Source: Porphyra umbilicalis (lineage: Eukaryota; Rhodophyta; Bangiophyceae; Bangiales; Bangiaceae). From it: a stretch of 64,000 bases of DNA. The notes beneath the pieces are model-generated. The model was not told where the DNA came from and did not search any database. It saw only the letters and a program-made list of their open reading frames with translations. Positions within the stretch are counted from its first letter, which is position 1. Each line of letters starts with the position of its first letter. Shown piece by piece: positions 20,085 through 30,230 of this stretch. Where the stretch lies: positions 434,001-498,000 of the forward strand of contig KV918769.1 in assembly GCA_002049455.2 (NCBI GenBank), in the 5' to 3' direction. The position numbers and the translations under genes are program-made.

Positions 20085-20643
20085 CCTGGCTACCTGTAGG
20101 CACTTTTGGGCAAGCGTTAGGCGCTTGGGCAGAGACGCGGAGCGAGGAGGAGCACCTCAAGCTGAGGCATGACCTGGCGGAGGACGTATGGGCGGACAGA
20201 GCAACGCTTTTGGAGCCGTACCTTTAACTAGAGACGAACAAAGGTTTTTTTTTCCCGCCTCGCGGTTTTTTTTTCCTTACATCCGTGTGTCTTCGTGAGC
20301 GTGCTTCGTGGAGCCTGCCTTGGCTGCCTTTTGAGAGGTACTGTAGACCTGCGCAAAGGCCGCCGCCGCCACGCACGCACAGTTGTTACTGACGCGCCGA
20401 CGGCGGCGGCGTGCGAAAGGCACAGCACGGCAGCTCAGCATCGGCGCAAAGTCGGCGTGACGGCGAGCAGCGCTGCGGCTATCGCGCAGATCTCTGCCGC
20501 TGCTGGAGTGGTGAGCTACCCGGGACCGACGCGAGAGGGATACTCTCTGTCGGACGCAAAGACGAAGTAAGTAGGAAAAAAAAACCCTGCCCAACGGGAA
20601 AAAATCCCCGTTGAAGTCGCTGTCCAATACGCACTCTTACACA
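20085..20643. other. Spacer between convergent Harbinger genes
   Basis: Contains T-runs near 20244-20275 and A-runs near 20577-20605 that could serve as polyadenylation-associated sequence. No gene seen. Confidence 0.4.
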
Positions 20644-22014
20644 CTACTGGTACTCCGCGTTGCTATCGTCATCACTCGAGTCGTCCCCCTCAGCGTCTTG
20701 CCGGTCCTCCGAACAATCCGCGCCATCGTCGCGCACAGGAAAAACAGGCACCACAAAAATGCCATCGTTCTCATCGTCGAGTGTCTTGGACCCAGCGGCA
20801 AGAGCCGCCGCTGCCTTGGCCTGCTTTGTCGACAGCGACCGCCGGCCACGGCTTGCTGCACCAGAGCCGGCGGCCGAGGCCGCCGGTGAGGACACAGTCG
20901 CAGTCGTCGTCTTGACCGCAGACGCCGGCGGCGCACCCCCAGGGGCGCTCGCCGCCGGCGTAGATGCCGGCACCACCGCCGTGCCAGCCGGCGGCTCCTG
21001 CGCCGGCGGCATACGCGGCGTCGACGATGATGTCAGCGCGGGTGTGGAGGGTGTAGACTCCCCTGCCGCCGGCGCATCTCCTGTAGACGCCGGCGGCGGA
21101 GACGCCTCCGACAAAGTATCCGGCGGGGACAGCGCCAAGCCGGCCGCCGCCATCAGCTTTCGAGCATGCGCGCGTCGAAACGCGACAGCTTCCGGCGTGT
21201 CGCGCATCTCGGCCGAGTTAAAAAAAGCCACGGTCGTGCGCTCCGCCGTTGCTTGCGCCAGCGCGGACAGCGCGTCGGTGCTCGCCTTGAACATACGCGA
21301 CTCCTGGATGCCCGCCGCCTGGTCACGCTTGGCGGCCTTCGCACCACGCGGGCGCGACTGGTAGCCGCCAGCACCCGCGTCCTCTCCGTCCTCGTCAGAG
21401 TCGCTTGTCGAGCGGCCGCTGGGAGAGCCGCCGGATGATCCGGCACCGGCGGCGCCGCCGTCGGCTGCGGCGGCCCCGGCGGCCCCGCTGAACTTGTCGA
21501 CGTGCCGCAGCACCCGCCAGCACGGGACCCACGGGCAGTGCACTTGCTTGGCCTTGCGCTTGGTCGCCTTGCCCTTGGCCTTGTCCGCCGTGCGGTCCTT
21601 GCGTATCGCCTCGTACACATTGGCGCCACAGAAGCGCGCCATCGCAGCGCTGATCATGTCCTCGTCACTTGGGTTGCCCGTCAGCTCCATGCGCTTGACC
21701 GCCATGTAGTGGGAGCCAAACTCGTTCACGCCCTTGCGGATCTTGTCCCACTGCTTCTGCACCCCCCCCACGCCGCGCTCAGTGCGCCGGCGGACGCCAG
21801 GGCGCCCCGCCAGCAGCCCCTTCCATGCCGCCACGACCGAGGCCCAAAACGTCGGCCCACTCTGGTCCGCTCCCTTGACGGGGTCCAGGGACGTGCTTAA
21901 GTACGCCTTACACAGCGCCACACGTTCCTCATCCGTCCACCCCAGCCCAGTCCCCATCGGTGGGGGTGCGTACGTCGGCGCAGCAACGCCACAGCCGACG
22001 GCGACAACGTCCAC
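20644..22014 (-). CDS. SANT/Myb-like protein, probable PIF/Harbinger accessory protein
   Basis: On the minus strand GWTDEERVALCKAYLSTSLDP begins near 21944, followed by QSGPTFWASVVAAW and VQKQWDKIRKGVNEF. This is the tryptophan-spaced SANT/Myb-like domain found in the second ORF of PIF/Harbinger elements, which binds the termini and helps import the transposase. After it come a Lys/Arg-rich segment (near 21560), a Ser/Asp-rich linker (near 21400), a helical stretch with ALSALAQATAERTTVAFF near 21250, a proline/alanine-rich part and an acidic end (near 20650). The stop is 560 bp from the transposase stop, tail to tail. No ATG begins this frame, so the amino end probably comes from an upstream exon, possibly the repeat-rich frame starting at ATG 24014. 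Confidence 0.7.
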   Translation of the reverse strand: MDVVAVGCGVAAPTYAPPPMGTGLGWTDEERVALCKAYLSTSLDPVKGADQSGPTFWASVVAAWKGLLAGRPGVRRRTERGVGGVQKQWDKIRKGVNEFGSHYMAVKRMELTGNPSDEDMISAAMARFCGANVYEAIRKDRTADKAKGKATKRKAKQVHCPWVPCWRVLRHVDKFSGAAGAAAADGGAAGAGSSGGSPSGRSTSDSDEDGEDAGAGGYQSRPRGAKAAKRDQAAGIQESRMFKASTDALSALAQATAERTTVAFFNSAEMRDTPEAVAFRRAHARKLMAAAGLALSPPDTLSEASPPPASTGDAPAAGESTPSTPALTSSSTPRMPPAQEPPAGTAVVPASTPAASAPGGAPPASAVKTTTATVSSPAASAAGSGAASRGRRSLSTKQAKAAAALAAGSKTLDDENDGIFVVPVFPVRDDGADCSEDRQDAEGDDSSDDDSNAEYQ

Positions 22015-22054
22015 TACTTGTGCACCGGCGGCGGCGTGCCCGTCGCTGCCGCCG

Positions 22055-22275
22055 GCTTGTCCTGGCCCGCCGGCTTCTCCTGGCCCGCCGGCTTGTCCTG
22101 GCCCGCCGGCTTGTCTGTCCCGCCGGCTTGTCCTGGCCCGCCGGCTTGTCCTGGCCCGCCGGCTTGTCCTGGCCCGCCGGCTGGTCCTGGTCCGCCGGCT
22201 GGTCGTGGCCCGCCGGCTGGTCGTGGCCCGCCGACTTGTCGTGGCCCGCCGGCTTGTCGTGGCCCGCCGCCGGCG
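22055..22275 (-). repeat. 18-bp minisatellite upstream of the SANT domain
   Basis: About twelve units of CTTGTCCTGGCCCGCCGG-type sequence. On the minus strand they read as PAGQDK or GGPGQA hexapeptide repeats depending on frame. Confidence 0.85.
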
Positions 22276-22849
22276 TGTCCGCCGACGCCTCCCCCGGAGC
22301 CCCTGGACTCAACGTCGGGACGGGCGGGGGGTGCACGGCGGCTGCCGGCGGCCGGCATTCGGCGGGTGAGGGCTGCGCGTCGCCGGCTTGCGGTTGATCT
22401 GCAGCCGGCGGTGCCGACTCCCCGCCGGCTGCAGACGGCCCGTTGGCTGGCGGCGGCGCCTGCGAGCCACCGCCTTCGCGCCGGGAGGCCCCGGAAGGTG
22501 TGGGGTCGCCGCCGGCTTGTGGCAAAACACGATTAGCCGGCGGCGGCAACGCCGCCCGTGCCTCGCCCCCACGCGATTGGCCGCCGCCTTGAGGCGGCAC
22601 ACCGTCTGGCGGCGGCGCGCACCAGCCGCCGGCGAGCGGCAGACAGCCGCGAGCCGGCGGCGCGCTCACGTCTTGCGGCAGGAGTTGACCTTGGTCTCGC
22701 GGCCCGCCGCCGTTCACGCCTCCAGGCGGCGGTCCCCCGCCTGTCGGATGCCGTCCGTCGCCGCCGCCGGCTTGACGAGGGATCCGCCCAGCCGGCGGCA
22801 CCCAGTCGCTGCGCGGCGGCAACGACGCCCGTCCTTGCCCGCCGCCCCA

Positions 22850-24014
22850 ATGGCCGTCCCCATGTGGTGATGGACCTCCAGGCGGCGGCCCCGAGTTGCC
22901 GCCGGCTTGGCGTGGGTGCGGATCAGCCGGCGGCGCCCAGTCGTTACGCTGCGGCGACGGCGCCCGTCCTTGCCCCCACCCCAGTTGCCGCCGGCTTGAT
23001 GTGGGTGTCGATCAGCCGGCTGCGCCCAGTTGTTGCGCGGCGGTGACGGCGCCCGTCCTTGCCCCCCGCCCCAGTTGCCGCCGGCTTGATTTTGGTGCAA
23101 ATCAGCCGGCGGCGCCCAGTTGTTGCACGCCGGCGACGGCGCCCGACCTTGCCCCCCGCCCCAGTGGCCGCCGTCTTGATGTTGGTGCGAATCAGCCGGC
23201 GGCGCCCAGTTGTTGCGCGGCGGCGACGGCGCCCGTCCTTGCCCCCCGCCCCAGTTGCCGCCGGCTTGTGAGGGTGCCGACCAGCCGGCGGCGCCCAGCT
23301 GTTGCGCGGCGGCGACAGCGCCCGTCCTTGCCCCCCGCCCCAGTTGCCGCCGGCTTGATTTTGGTACAAATCAGCCGGCGGCGCCCAGTTGTTGCGCGCC
23401 GGCGACGGCGCCCGACCTTGCCCCCGCCCCAGTGGCCGCCGCTTGATTTGGTGCGAATCAGCCGGCGGCGCCCAGTTGTTGCGCGGCGGCGACGGCGCCC
23501 GTCCTTGCCCCCCGCCCCAGTTGCCGCCGGCTTGTTGAGGGTGCCGACCAGCCGGCGGCGCCCAGCTGTGCGGCGGCGACGGCGCCCGTCCTTGCCCCCC
23601 ACCCCAGTTGCCGCCGGCTTGTTGAGGGTGCCGACCAGCCGGCGGCGCCCAGTTGTTGCGCGGTGGCGACGGCGCCCGCCCTTGCCCGCCGCCCCAGTTG
23701 CCGCCGGCTTGTTGTGGATGGCTACCAGCCGGCGGCGCCCAGTTGTTGCGCGGTGGCGACGGCGCACGCCCTTGTCCCCCGCCCCAGTTGCCGCCGGCTT
23801 GTTGAGGGTGCCGACCAGCCGGCGGCGCCCAGTTGTTGCGCGGCGGTGATCGCGCCCGTCCGCCGCACGTCGGTGACGATGTGGAGCACGGCGGGCACCC
23901 CCCGAGGTGGCACGAACAGGTGCACCGCGCGAGCACGGCGAGACGCTCTTGGTGCCGCCGACGCTGGTCCCTCCTCCGCTCCGTGTCGCGCTCCGGGTCG
24001 GGCTTGCGGGTCAT
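22850..24014 (-). CDS. Repeat-rich ORF, possible N-terminal part of the SANT protein
   Basis: ATG at 24014-24012 begins MTRKPDPERDTERRRDQR, followed by a Cys-rich segment CTCSCHLGGCPPC. Then come about ten units of roughly 30 residues (90 bp) containing NNWAPPAG..PQQAGGNWGGG. Small indels between units (for example near 23435-23450 and below 22944) shift the frame, so the connection to the SANT domain is broken or spliced; I could not settle which. Strand, position and shared GCCGGC-based repeats suggest it belongs to the same transposon gene. Function of the repeat is unknown. It could also be a non-coding minisatellite that happens to be open. Confidence 0.4.
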
Positions 24015-24199
24015 GGTGGGAGAGGGGGGAGAGCGGCGGCTCTTGAACAGATTGGCCGAGGGTCAGGGAGGGGGGGGGGGCGGAGGGGACGAGGCACCGT
24101 TGCGCACACGGCTGCCCGCCGGCGCCCACGCAGCACCGGCGGCGCACGCGGGCAAAGAGCCACACGCGGGTGGCCGGCGGCAAAAAAAAAACAAGCGGG

Positions 24200-24680
24200 G
24201 GGGAGGGGGGGGAACCGCCGCCAGCGTGCCACGCCGGCGGCAAGGGCGGGAAGAGCTCACGGTAGCAGGGGGGTGGGGGGGACGGCCGCCGGCGTGCCAC
24301 GCCGGCGGCAAGGGTGGGAAGAGCTCAACGGTAGCAGGGGGGGGGGGGGGCAGCCGCCGGCGTCCCACGCCGGCGGCAAGGGCGGGAAGAGCTCAACGGT
24401 AGCAGGGGGGGGGGGGGGGCAGCCGCCGGCGTCCCACGCCGGCGGCAAGGGGGGAAGAGCTCAACGGTAGCAGGGGGGGGGGGGGGCAGCCGCCGGCGTC
24501 TTACGCCGGCGGCAAGGGCGGGAAGAGCTCAACGGTAGCAGGGGGGGGGGGGGGCAGCCGCCGGCGTCCCACGCCGGCGGCAAGGGCGGGAAGAGCTCAA
24601 CGGTAGCAGGGGGGGGGGGGGGCAGCCGCCGGCGTCCCACGCCGGCGGCAAGGGCGGGAAGAACTCAACGGTAGGGGGAT
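24200..24680. repeat. 68-bp tandem array with perfect hairpin and G-tracts
   Basis: Seven units at about 68-bp spacing (ACGCCGGCGG at 24231, 24299, 24367, 24437, 24503, 24571, 24639). Each has CCGCCGGCG-TCCCA-CGCCGGCGG, a 9-bp-arm hairpin, then AAGAGCTCAACGGTAGCA and a run of up to 14 G. It is non-coding and shares the GCCGGCGG core with the neighbouring genes. Confidence 0.9.
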
Positions 24681-26135
24681 GCGCGCAGGAGCTCGTTGGG
24701 ATGAAAGAGCGGGGGAGCACGGGCCGCCGGCGGACGGCGTGTTCATATGCCGTCGCCGGCAGCCGACAGCACGCGTCACGAGAAGCACGCGCGCGCGGAG
24801 CACGAGCGCGCGACAGCAGCCCAGGGGGCGCCCCCCCGTGCGGCGGATGGCGGCCCAGGGGGCGCCCCAACGAGCCGCGGATGGCAGCCCACGCGGCGGC
24901 CCCTCGTGCGCGTGCGTAGATCGGGGGGCGCAGGGTGCTGCGGGCCCGCCCGAGCGGGAGGTGTGCCCGAGACCGCCCGGGGAGTGCATTTGAGGCTCCC
25001 CGAACGGCCTCCCCTGCAACACAGCCCCACGCAGCGCCGTCCACGAGGCGGGCCACACCGACACTGGCACGGGGCCTCGTGCGTGCCCCTGTGTCGGCGA
25101 GATCCCCGCCTCGTGGAAGCGGCTGAGGCACCAGCCGCGCCACGCTTGACGTGAGGCTGCCATATGACCGATTTGAGGGGGGGTGCGGGCCTGGCGCCAA
25201 CAGGGACCAAAGCAATCTGATCACGGGCCGGCTGACCCCTGGCGATGATGGATCCGCCTCCCTTCCAACATATCTTTGAACATTTCCAGCAGCCAATGAT
25301 ATGGCTTCGATCAGATTGGAAACTTTCAAAGATTCCTGATTGCATGCAAACGGATCACGTGATTGACTGCGCGACCGCGCCGATATTCCCGCGCGGGCCC
25401 ACCGACACTGTCCGTTTCGACGATTGCGGCAGTGCTCGCTCAGAGCACGCCAACGCCGCCACCAGCAAAGGCGCCGTCCGCCTTTCGTTCTGGAAGCATT
25501 CGAATCGAAGCATCTGTTGGACCGCGCGGTGCCTGCCGTGGCCGCGTCTTGACAGCGCATCGCGCAGCGCATCGTTCCCAGGGTCCTCGACCGAGAGCCG
25601 CGGCTCTGCGCTGTCGCGTGAGGCTCGCCATCTGTGACTAGTTCGCCAGTGTTTTCCCGAAGTGAGAGTTTTCTGCATCGTGCCAGCAGGGCGACCAGTT
25701 CCTGTCAGTTCGTGGCGCTTTCTTTTAGACGTGTGAGCCTGACTTTGGTATATTTACTCAGATGACAAAAGTCTGCACAGACGATTGGAAAGTTGCGAGC
25801 CGTTCTTGTCCGGATCGCAGCCTTTTCGCCGCTCCCTCCCTGACCTCGTGATTGCTTGGATATTTGTCCGATTTCTGAACACTTGGGGGTCGACGTTGCT
25901 AGGTACGCTTCCCCCATCTTATTGCACCCATCTCTGGACCATGTAGCCCCTGTTTTCGATAACTCCAGGACCGCGGAGGGCCCTCTTGGATGAGAAAAAT
26001 GGGGGGCCGCTCAGCGTCCTCCACGTAAGCAAACGTGGCATATTCCGTTTGGGGTTTCAGAACTTGGGGGAGACGTTGTTGGGTGTGCTCTAAAGCCCTT
26101 AAGCGCCCCAAAGCCGGGCAGTGTGATGACGTGCC
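24681..26135. other. Intergenic, no gene recognised
   Basis: 24830-24870 has a duplicated GGGGGCGCCCC-type block. 25870-25915 and 26055-26095 share a diverged block (CTTGGGGG..GACGTTG). The 3' LTR of the copia element to the right should lie here but was not identified. Confidence 0.4.
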
Positions 26136-28145
26136 TTAGCACGCCGGGTCCGGCTCAAGCGCTCCCGCCGCCATGCCCCGGTCGGGCCCGACACCAGCTG
26201 CGTCACGGAAGGCCTTGAACGCCGGCCCCGGCAGCGCCTTGGTGAGCCCGTCGGCGGGCATCTCAGCGCTTGAGAGGAAGTAGAAGGCCACGTCGCCGCG
26301 CGCCACATAATCGCGCACCATGTGGTACGCAACGTCCACGTGCTTGGTGCGCCCCGTTGCCTCGGGGTTGTTGACGAGAGCTAGGCACCCCTGGTTGTCT
26401 TCCCCCATGGGAACGGCGCCGCCGTCGACGCCAAGCGCCGATAAAAGCTTGCGGAGCCAAAGGGCCTCCTTGGTCGCCATCGCGGCGGCCACGTACTCGG
26501 CCTCAGCCGTCGACGTCGCCACCGTCGACTGGCGCTTGCTTCCCCACGAGACCGGCCCGCCGTTGACGGTGAAGATGAGACCAGTCGTCGACCGACGAGC
26601 GTCAACGTCGCCCGCCCAGTCGGCGTCGACGTAGCCTTGGAGAGGCTTGTCGGCGCCGTACGCGACCCCGAGGCGCGTAGCCCCGCGAAGGTACCGAAGC
26701 ACCCCCTTGGCCGCGCGCATGTGGTCCTCCTAGGGGCAGGCCATGTAGCGCGACAGAACGCCCACGGAAAAGGCAATGTCCGGCCTCGTCGTTGTAGACA
26801 GATAGAGCAGGGAGCCGACAAGTTCGGCATATCGGTTGCCGTCGGGCAAGAGGTTCTCCCCCGTCTTCGCCAGCTTGGCCCCCAACACCATCGGCGTCTT
26901 GTTGGGCGTGGATTTGGACATCCCAAACGCCTCAAGGAGTGCGGTTACATGCCCCGGGTTGCTCAGGGTGAGCATCTTGGCCGCCCGGTCTCGCATTACC
27001 TTCATGCCAATGAAGTCCTTGACCTGCCCCATGTCGCGCACGTCGAACGTCGCCGACACCGAGTTCTTGACCGCCTGAACCCCGTCGCGGCTTTTTCCCG
27101 CAACTATGAGATCGTCCACGTAGACGAGGATGTAAACCAGCCCGTGCACCGGGTGGATCCACGTGTAGAGGCACGGGTCCACCTTGGACCGGACCGCCCC
27201 CATAGCCTTGAGCTCTTTTTCGAGCTTGATGCCCCACAGGCGCCCCGCCTGCTTTGTCCCGTACAGAGCTAGGTTGAGACGGAAGACCTCATCTGCCTCC
27301 CCCGGCTCGGTGCCGTCTGGAAGCTTGATGAACATCTCCTTGTCCATCTTGGCGTTGAGGAAAGCCGTCTTGACGTCCACGTGGTGAACCTCCCAGTCCT
27401 TGGCCGCGGCCACCGCGAAGAGTGCACGTGTTGTTGCCGAGCTGGGCCCTGGCGCCCACGTCTCTTCAAAAGCACGCCCCGGCACTTGGTTAAAGCCTTA
27501 CGCGACCAGGCGCGCCTTGTACCTCGTCACGTTGCCCTCCGAATCGCGCTTGATGTCGTACACGTACCGAGTCTTGACAGCCTTGCGCTTGTTGTTGCTC
27601 TTGGCTTGGACCAGGTACCAAGCTTCTTGTGCGCCAGGTATTTCCTTCTCTGCTGCCTTCCATAGCGGCCAGTCCGAGCGTGCACGCGCCTCTTTTGCGT
27701 TGGTCGGCGGCTCGCTCAGGTCCCAGGCAGACTCAGCGCCACCAAAGGGCCCCGCTGCCACGTACGCCTTCGGGTTGCTCTCCCACCAGGTAACCTTTGG
27801 TGCTGGCTTGCGCTTGGACCGCCGGGGTGCTTGCGCCCCGTCGTCATCACTCTCCGTCGTGGAGTCAGGGAGCACTTGGTGCCCCTCTTGAGGCGTCGCG
27901 TCCTCGCCGGCGTCATCTCCATCTCCGTCTTCCGCGTCATGGACGGCCTCCTCGTCCGGCGCACCGTCGCTCTCTGGCGACTGCTGTGGAGCATACTCGT
28001 CCCCGCTGGGGACTTCCGCGTCCAGCATGTCCATCGCACCGTCCTCCTTGTTACCATCCGTCCACGCCGTCAGGCGAGGACTGGCGCTTGACCCAGGAGA
28101 AGACATCTTGTTGATGGTCTTGCTTGGGATCTCGTCCATGAGCAC
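26136..28145 (-). pseudogene. Copia C1: reverse transcriptase and RNase H, split by two stops
   Basis: After an acidic linker (28145-27750) the RT reads YKARLVA-stop-GFNQVPG, with TAA at 27498-27500 where families have Lys. Then VDVKTAFLNAKMDKEMFIKLP (near 27380; partly shown) and LVYILVYVDDLIVAG near 27110 with the YVDD site. TAG at 26730-26732 interrupts ACP-stop-EDHMRAAKGVLRYL. RNase H follows: GYVDADWAGD, STAEAEYVAAA and DNQGCLAL, with TKHVDVAYHMVRD, ending at 26136. Apart from these lesions the copia RT-RH is complete. Confidence 0.9.
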
Positions 28146-28760
28146 GTCTCGGCGCTCGAAGATCTTGTTTGAATCATCCTCGAGGATGCGGTAGGCTTTT
28201 CCACCAACTGTGTAGCCAACAAAGCGGCCAACACGGTCCTTGGTTCCAGCTTGCGCTGCTGCTGCTTGGGCTTGAGAGCCCAGGCCCGGCTCCCCCAGAC
28301 GCGAAATCCCTTCACGTCGGGGCGTCGCCCCGTGAGCGCCTCGAGGGGCGTCACATCTTGCCCCGCTTTGGGGGACCGGTTGAGCACATGGATGACCGAG
28401 GAGAGCGCCTCAGCCCACAGCTCCTCTTCCGCACCGGCGTCCAGCAGTGCCGCGCGAACCCGCTCTATAATGTAGCGGTTGGCGCGCTCCGCCTTGGCGT
28501 TCTGCTGCGATGAGTACGGCGCCGTCTTCTCCGACGTGATGCCCTTGTTGTCATACCACGCCTTCAGGTCGTGGCTGACGTACTCCTTTGCGCAATCGTG
28601 GCGCACCCGCTTCACTTTGAGCCCGGTGAGGGTCTCAAGCTGCGCAATGCGGGCCTTGATGACGTCCGGTACCATCCCCTTGGTCTTGATGGGCGTCGCC
28701 GTGATGAAGCCAGAAGAGTCCTCCACAAGAGTCATGAAGTATACTGAACCGCCTAGCACT
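28146..28760 (-). pseudogene. Copia C1: integrase core
   Basis: GGSVYFMTLVEDSSGF near 28745, RHDCAKEYVS near 28600 (expected RSDNGGE, so the second catalytic Asp is kept) and SQQNAKAERANRYIIERVRAALL (partly shown) near 28505 with the catalytic Glu. It ends with the conserved VWGSRAWALKPKQQQRKL near 28270, after which the frame shifts near 28200. Confidence 0.8.
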
Positions 28761-29730
28761 CCGTCAAGGGCCCATCGACGTCGGGTTGAACCAACTCGCA
28801 CTTGGTGGTCGTTGTAGTCGAGCGATGGTGCGGAGCACGCGCCATCTTGCCGTCGACACACGGGACGCACACCGTGCCAAGAACGCGCTTGGCGTCCGCC
28901 ACCGAAGCTGGAATCCCGTCGACCATCCCGACCACTCGCTTGAGGTTCTCGAAGCCCAAGTGGTTGAACCTGCGGTGCCACAGCTCCGCCTCGCCGTCCA
29001 TGCGTGTTGATGCAGCGCTTGCCGACGCCTTGACCGGAGTCACCTTGAGCACGTAGTTCTCGGACTCGTTCACCGAACCGATGACAGACGCGTTGCTCAA
29101 CACCCCGCTCGCGAGTACCGCCTCTCCATCGCTAAGGATGTAGCAGGCGTCTCCGACAAACACCACCGCTCCGCCGCGGCGGTCGACCGCACGGACAGAC
29201 AAAAGGATGTCTGTCAGGTCTGGCACAAGCATGGCCTCGCCGAGGACCATGCGAGCCTTGGTTTTGCCCGTCCCCACGTCCATGGAGACGTATCCGTGCC
29301 CCTTGATGGACACCTTGCGACCGTCAGCCAGAGTGACCTCGGCCCCGCTCCCCGACGTCTTGACGGTGAAGCCCTTGTCCCCGGCGGCCGTATTGTTGGT
29401 CACGCCGGAGTCCAACACCCAGGTTGACAACCCGCTGGTGCTCCCGGAAGCCTTCTGCTTCCCGGCCTGGCCCGCTGACGCAGCGTGGGCCAATGCGGCA
29501 CGGGGAGGTGCACCACCGCCCCCGCCACCATCCCGACGCCCGCCGTTTGGCTTCTTGTTGCCCTTGGCGTCGTCGGCCTTCTTCTTGAGGCAGTCGCGCT
29601 GCATATGCCCCTTCTTGTCGCAGTAGTAGCACACGACCGCCTTCTTGTCCCTCGGCTTCTTGGCAGCCGATGCCGCAAACGCTTGCGACTTGACGCCAGT
29701 CGTCGACGACGACCGCCCTCGGCTTCCTCG
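28753..29730 (-). pseudogene. Copia C1: zinc knuckle, protease and gag-pre-integrase
   Basis: CYYCDKKGHMQRDC near 29630 is the CCHC knuckle. WVLDSGVTNN near 29415 holds the aspartic protease triad as DSG. LWHRRFNHLGFENL near 28970 and CVPCVDGKM near 28860 form the HHCC zinc-binding region preceding integrase. The frame runs out at 28753 where the integrase core should follow; the continuation is in another phase, so there is an indel near 28760. Upstream, stop codons close the frame at about 29732 and the gag amino part is absent. Confidence 0.8.
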
Positions 29731-29739
29731 CTACTAAAG

Positions 29740-30230
29740 CCCATTGGGATCGGCTTTCCACCTGCCGCGGGGCTCCTCCAGTCTTCAGGCGCCCCTACCC
29801 GTGTGCCGCGGGGCTCCCCCCGCACGCCCCGGGTTCCCGCCGCCGTTGGGGTCGGCTTTCCGCCCGCCGCAGGGCTCTCCCCGCCTGCCGCGGGGCTCCC
29901 CCAGTCTTTGGGCGCCCCTACCCGTGTGCCGCGGGGCTCCCTTCGCACGCCACGGGTTCCCGCCGCCGTTGGGGTCGGCTTCCCGCCCGCCGCGGGGCTC
30001 TCCCCGCCTGCCGCGGGGCTCCCCCGGCCGTCAAGCGCCTTTCGCCGTCTGCCGCGGGCTCCCCCCGCACGCCACGGGTTCCCGCCGCCGTTGGAGTCGG
30101 CTTTCCGCCCGCCGCGGGGCTCTCTCCGCCTGCCGCAGGGCTCCCCCGGCCTTCGGACGCCGCTTCTCTCCCGCCACGGGGCTCTCACCGCCGTGGGGCA
30201 CCACTTTCCGCCCGCCGCGGGGCGCCGCTG
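29740..30230. repeat. 122-123 bp tandem array at the broken end of copia C1
   Basis: CGCACGCC starts units at 29821, 29944 and 30066, with a partial unit before them and a degenerate one after. The sequence is rich in CCGCGGGGCTC. It replaces the expected gag and 5' LTR of C1. Confidence 0.85.

Larger units (their letters stand above)
26136..29735 (-). mobile_element. Ty1/copia element C1, minus strand, 5'-truncated and decayed
   Basis: Order on the minus strand: CCHC knuckle, protease, gag-pre-integrase, integrase, RT, RNase H, which is copia order. Most of gag and the 5' LTR are missing: the reading frame closes near 29732, where a tandem repeat array begins. Two in-frame stops (27498-27500 TAA; 26730-26732 TAG) and at least two frameshifts (near 28760 and 28200) make it non-autonomous. 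Confidence 0.85.

Noticed and set aside
22850..24680. CRISPR-like array among the regular repeats
   Set aside because: Units are contiguous minisatellites without unique spacers and the context is eukaryotic.
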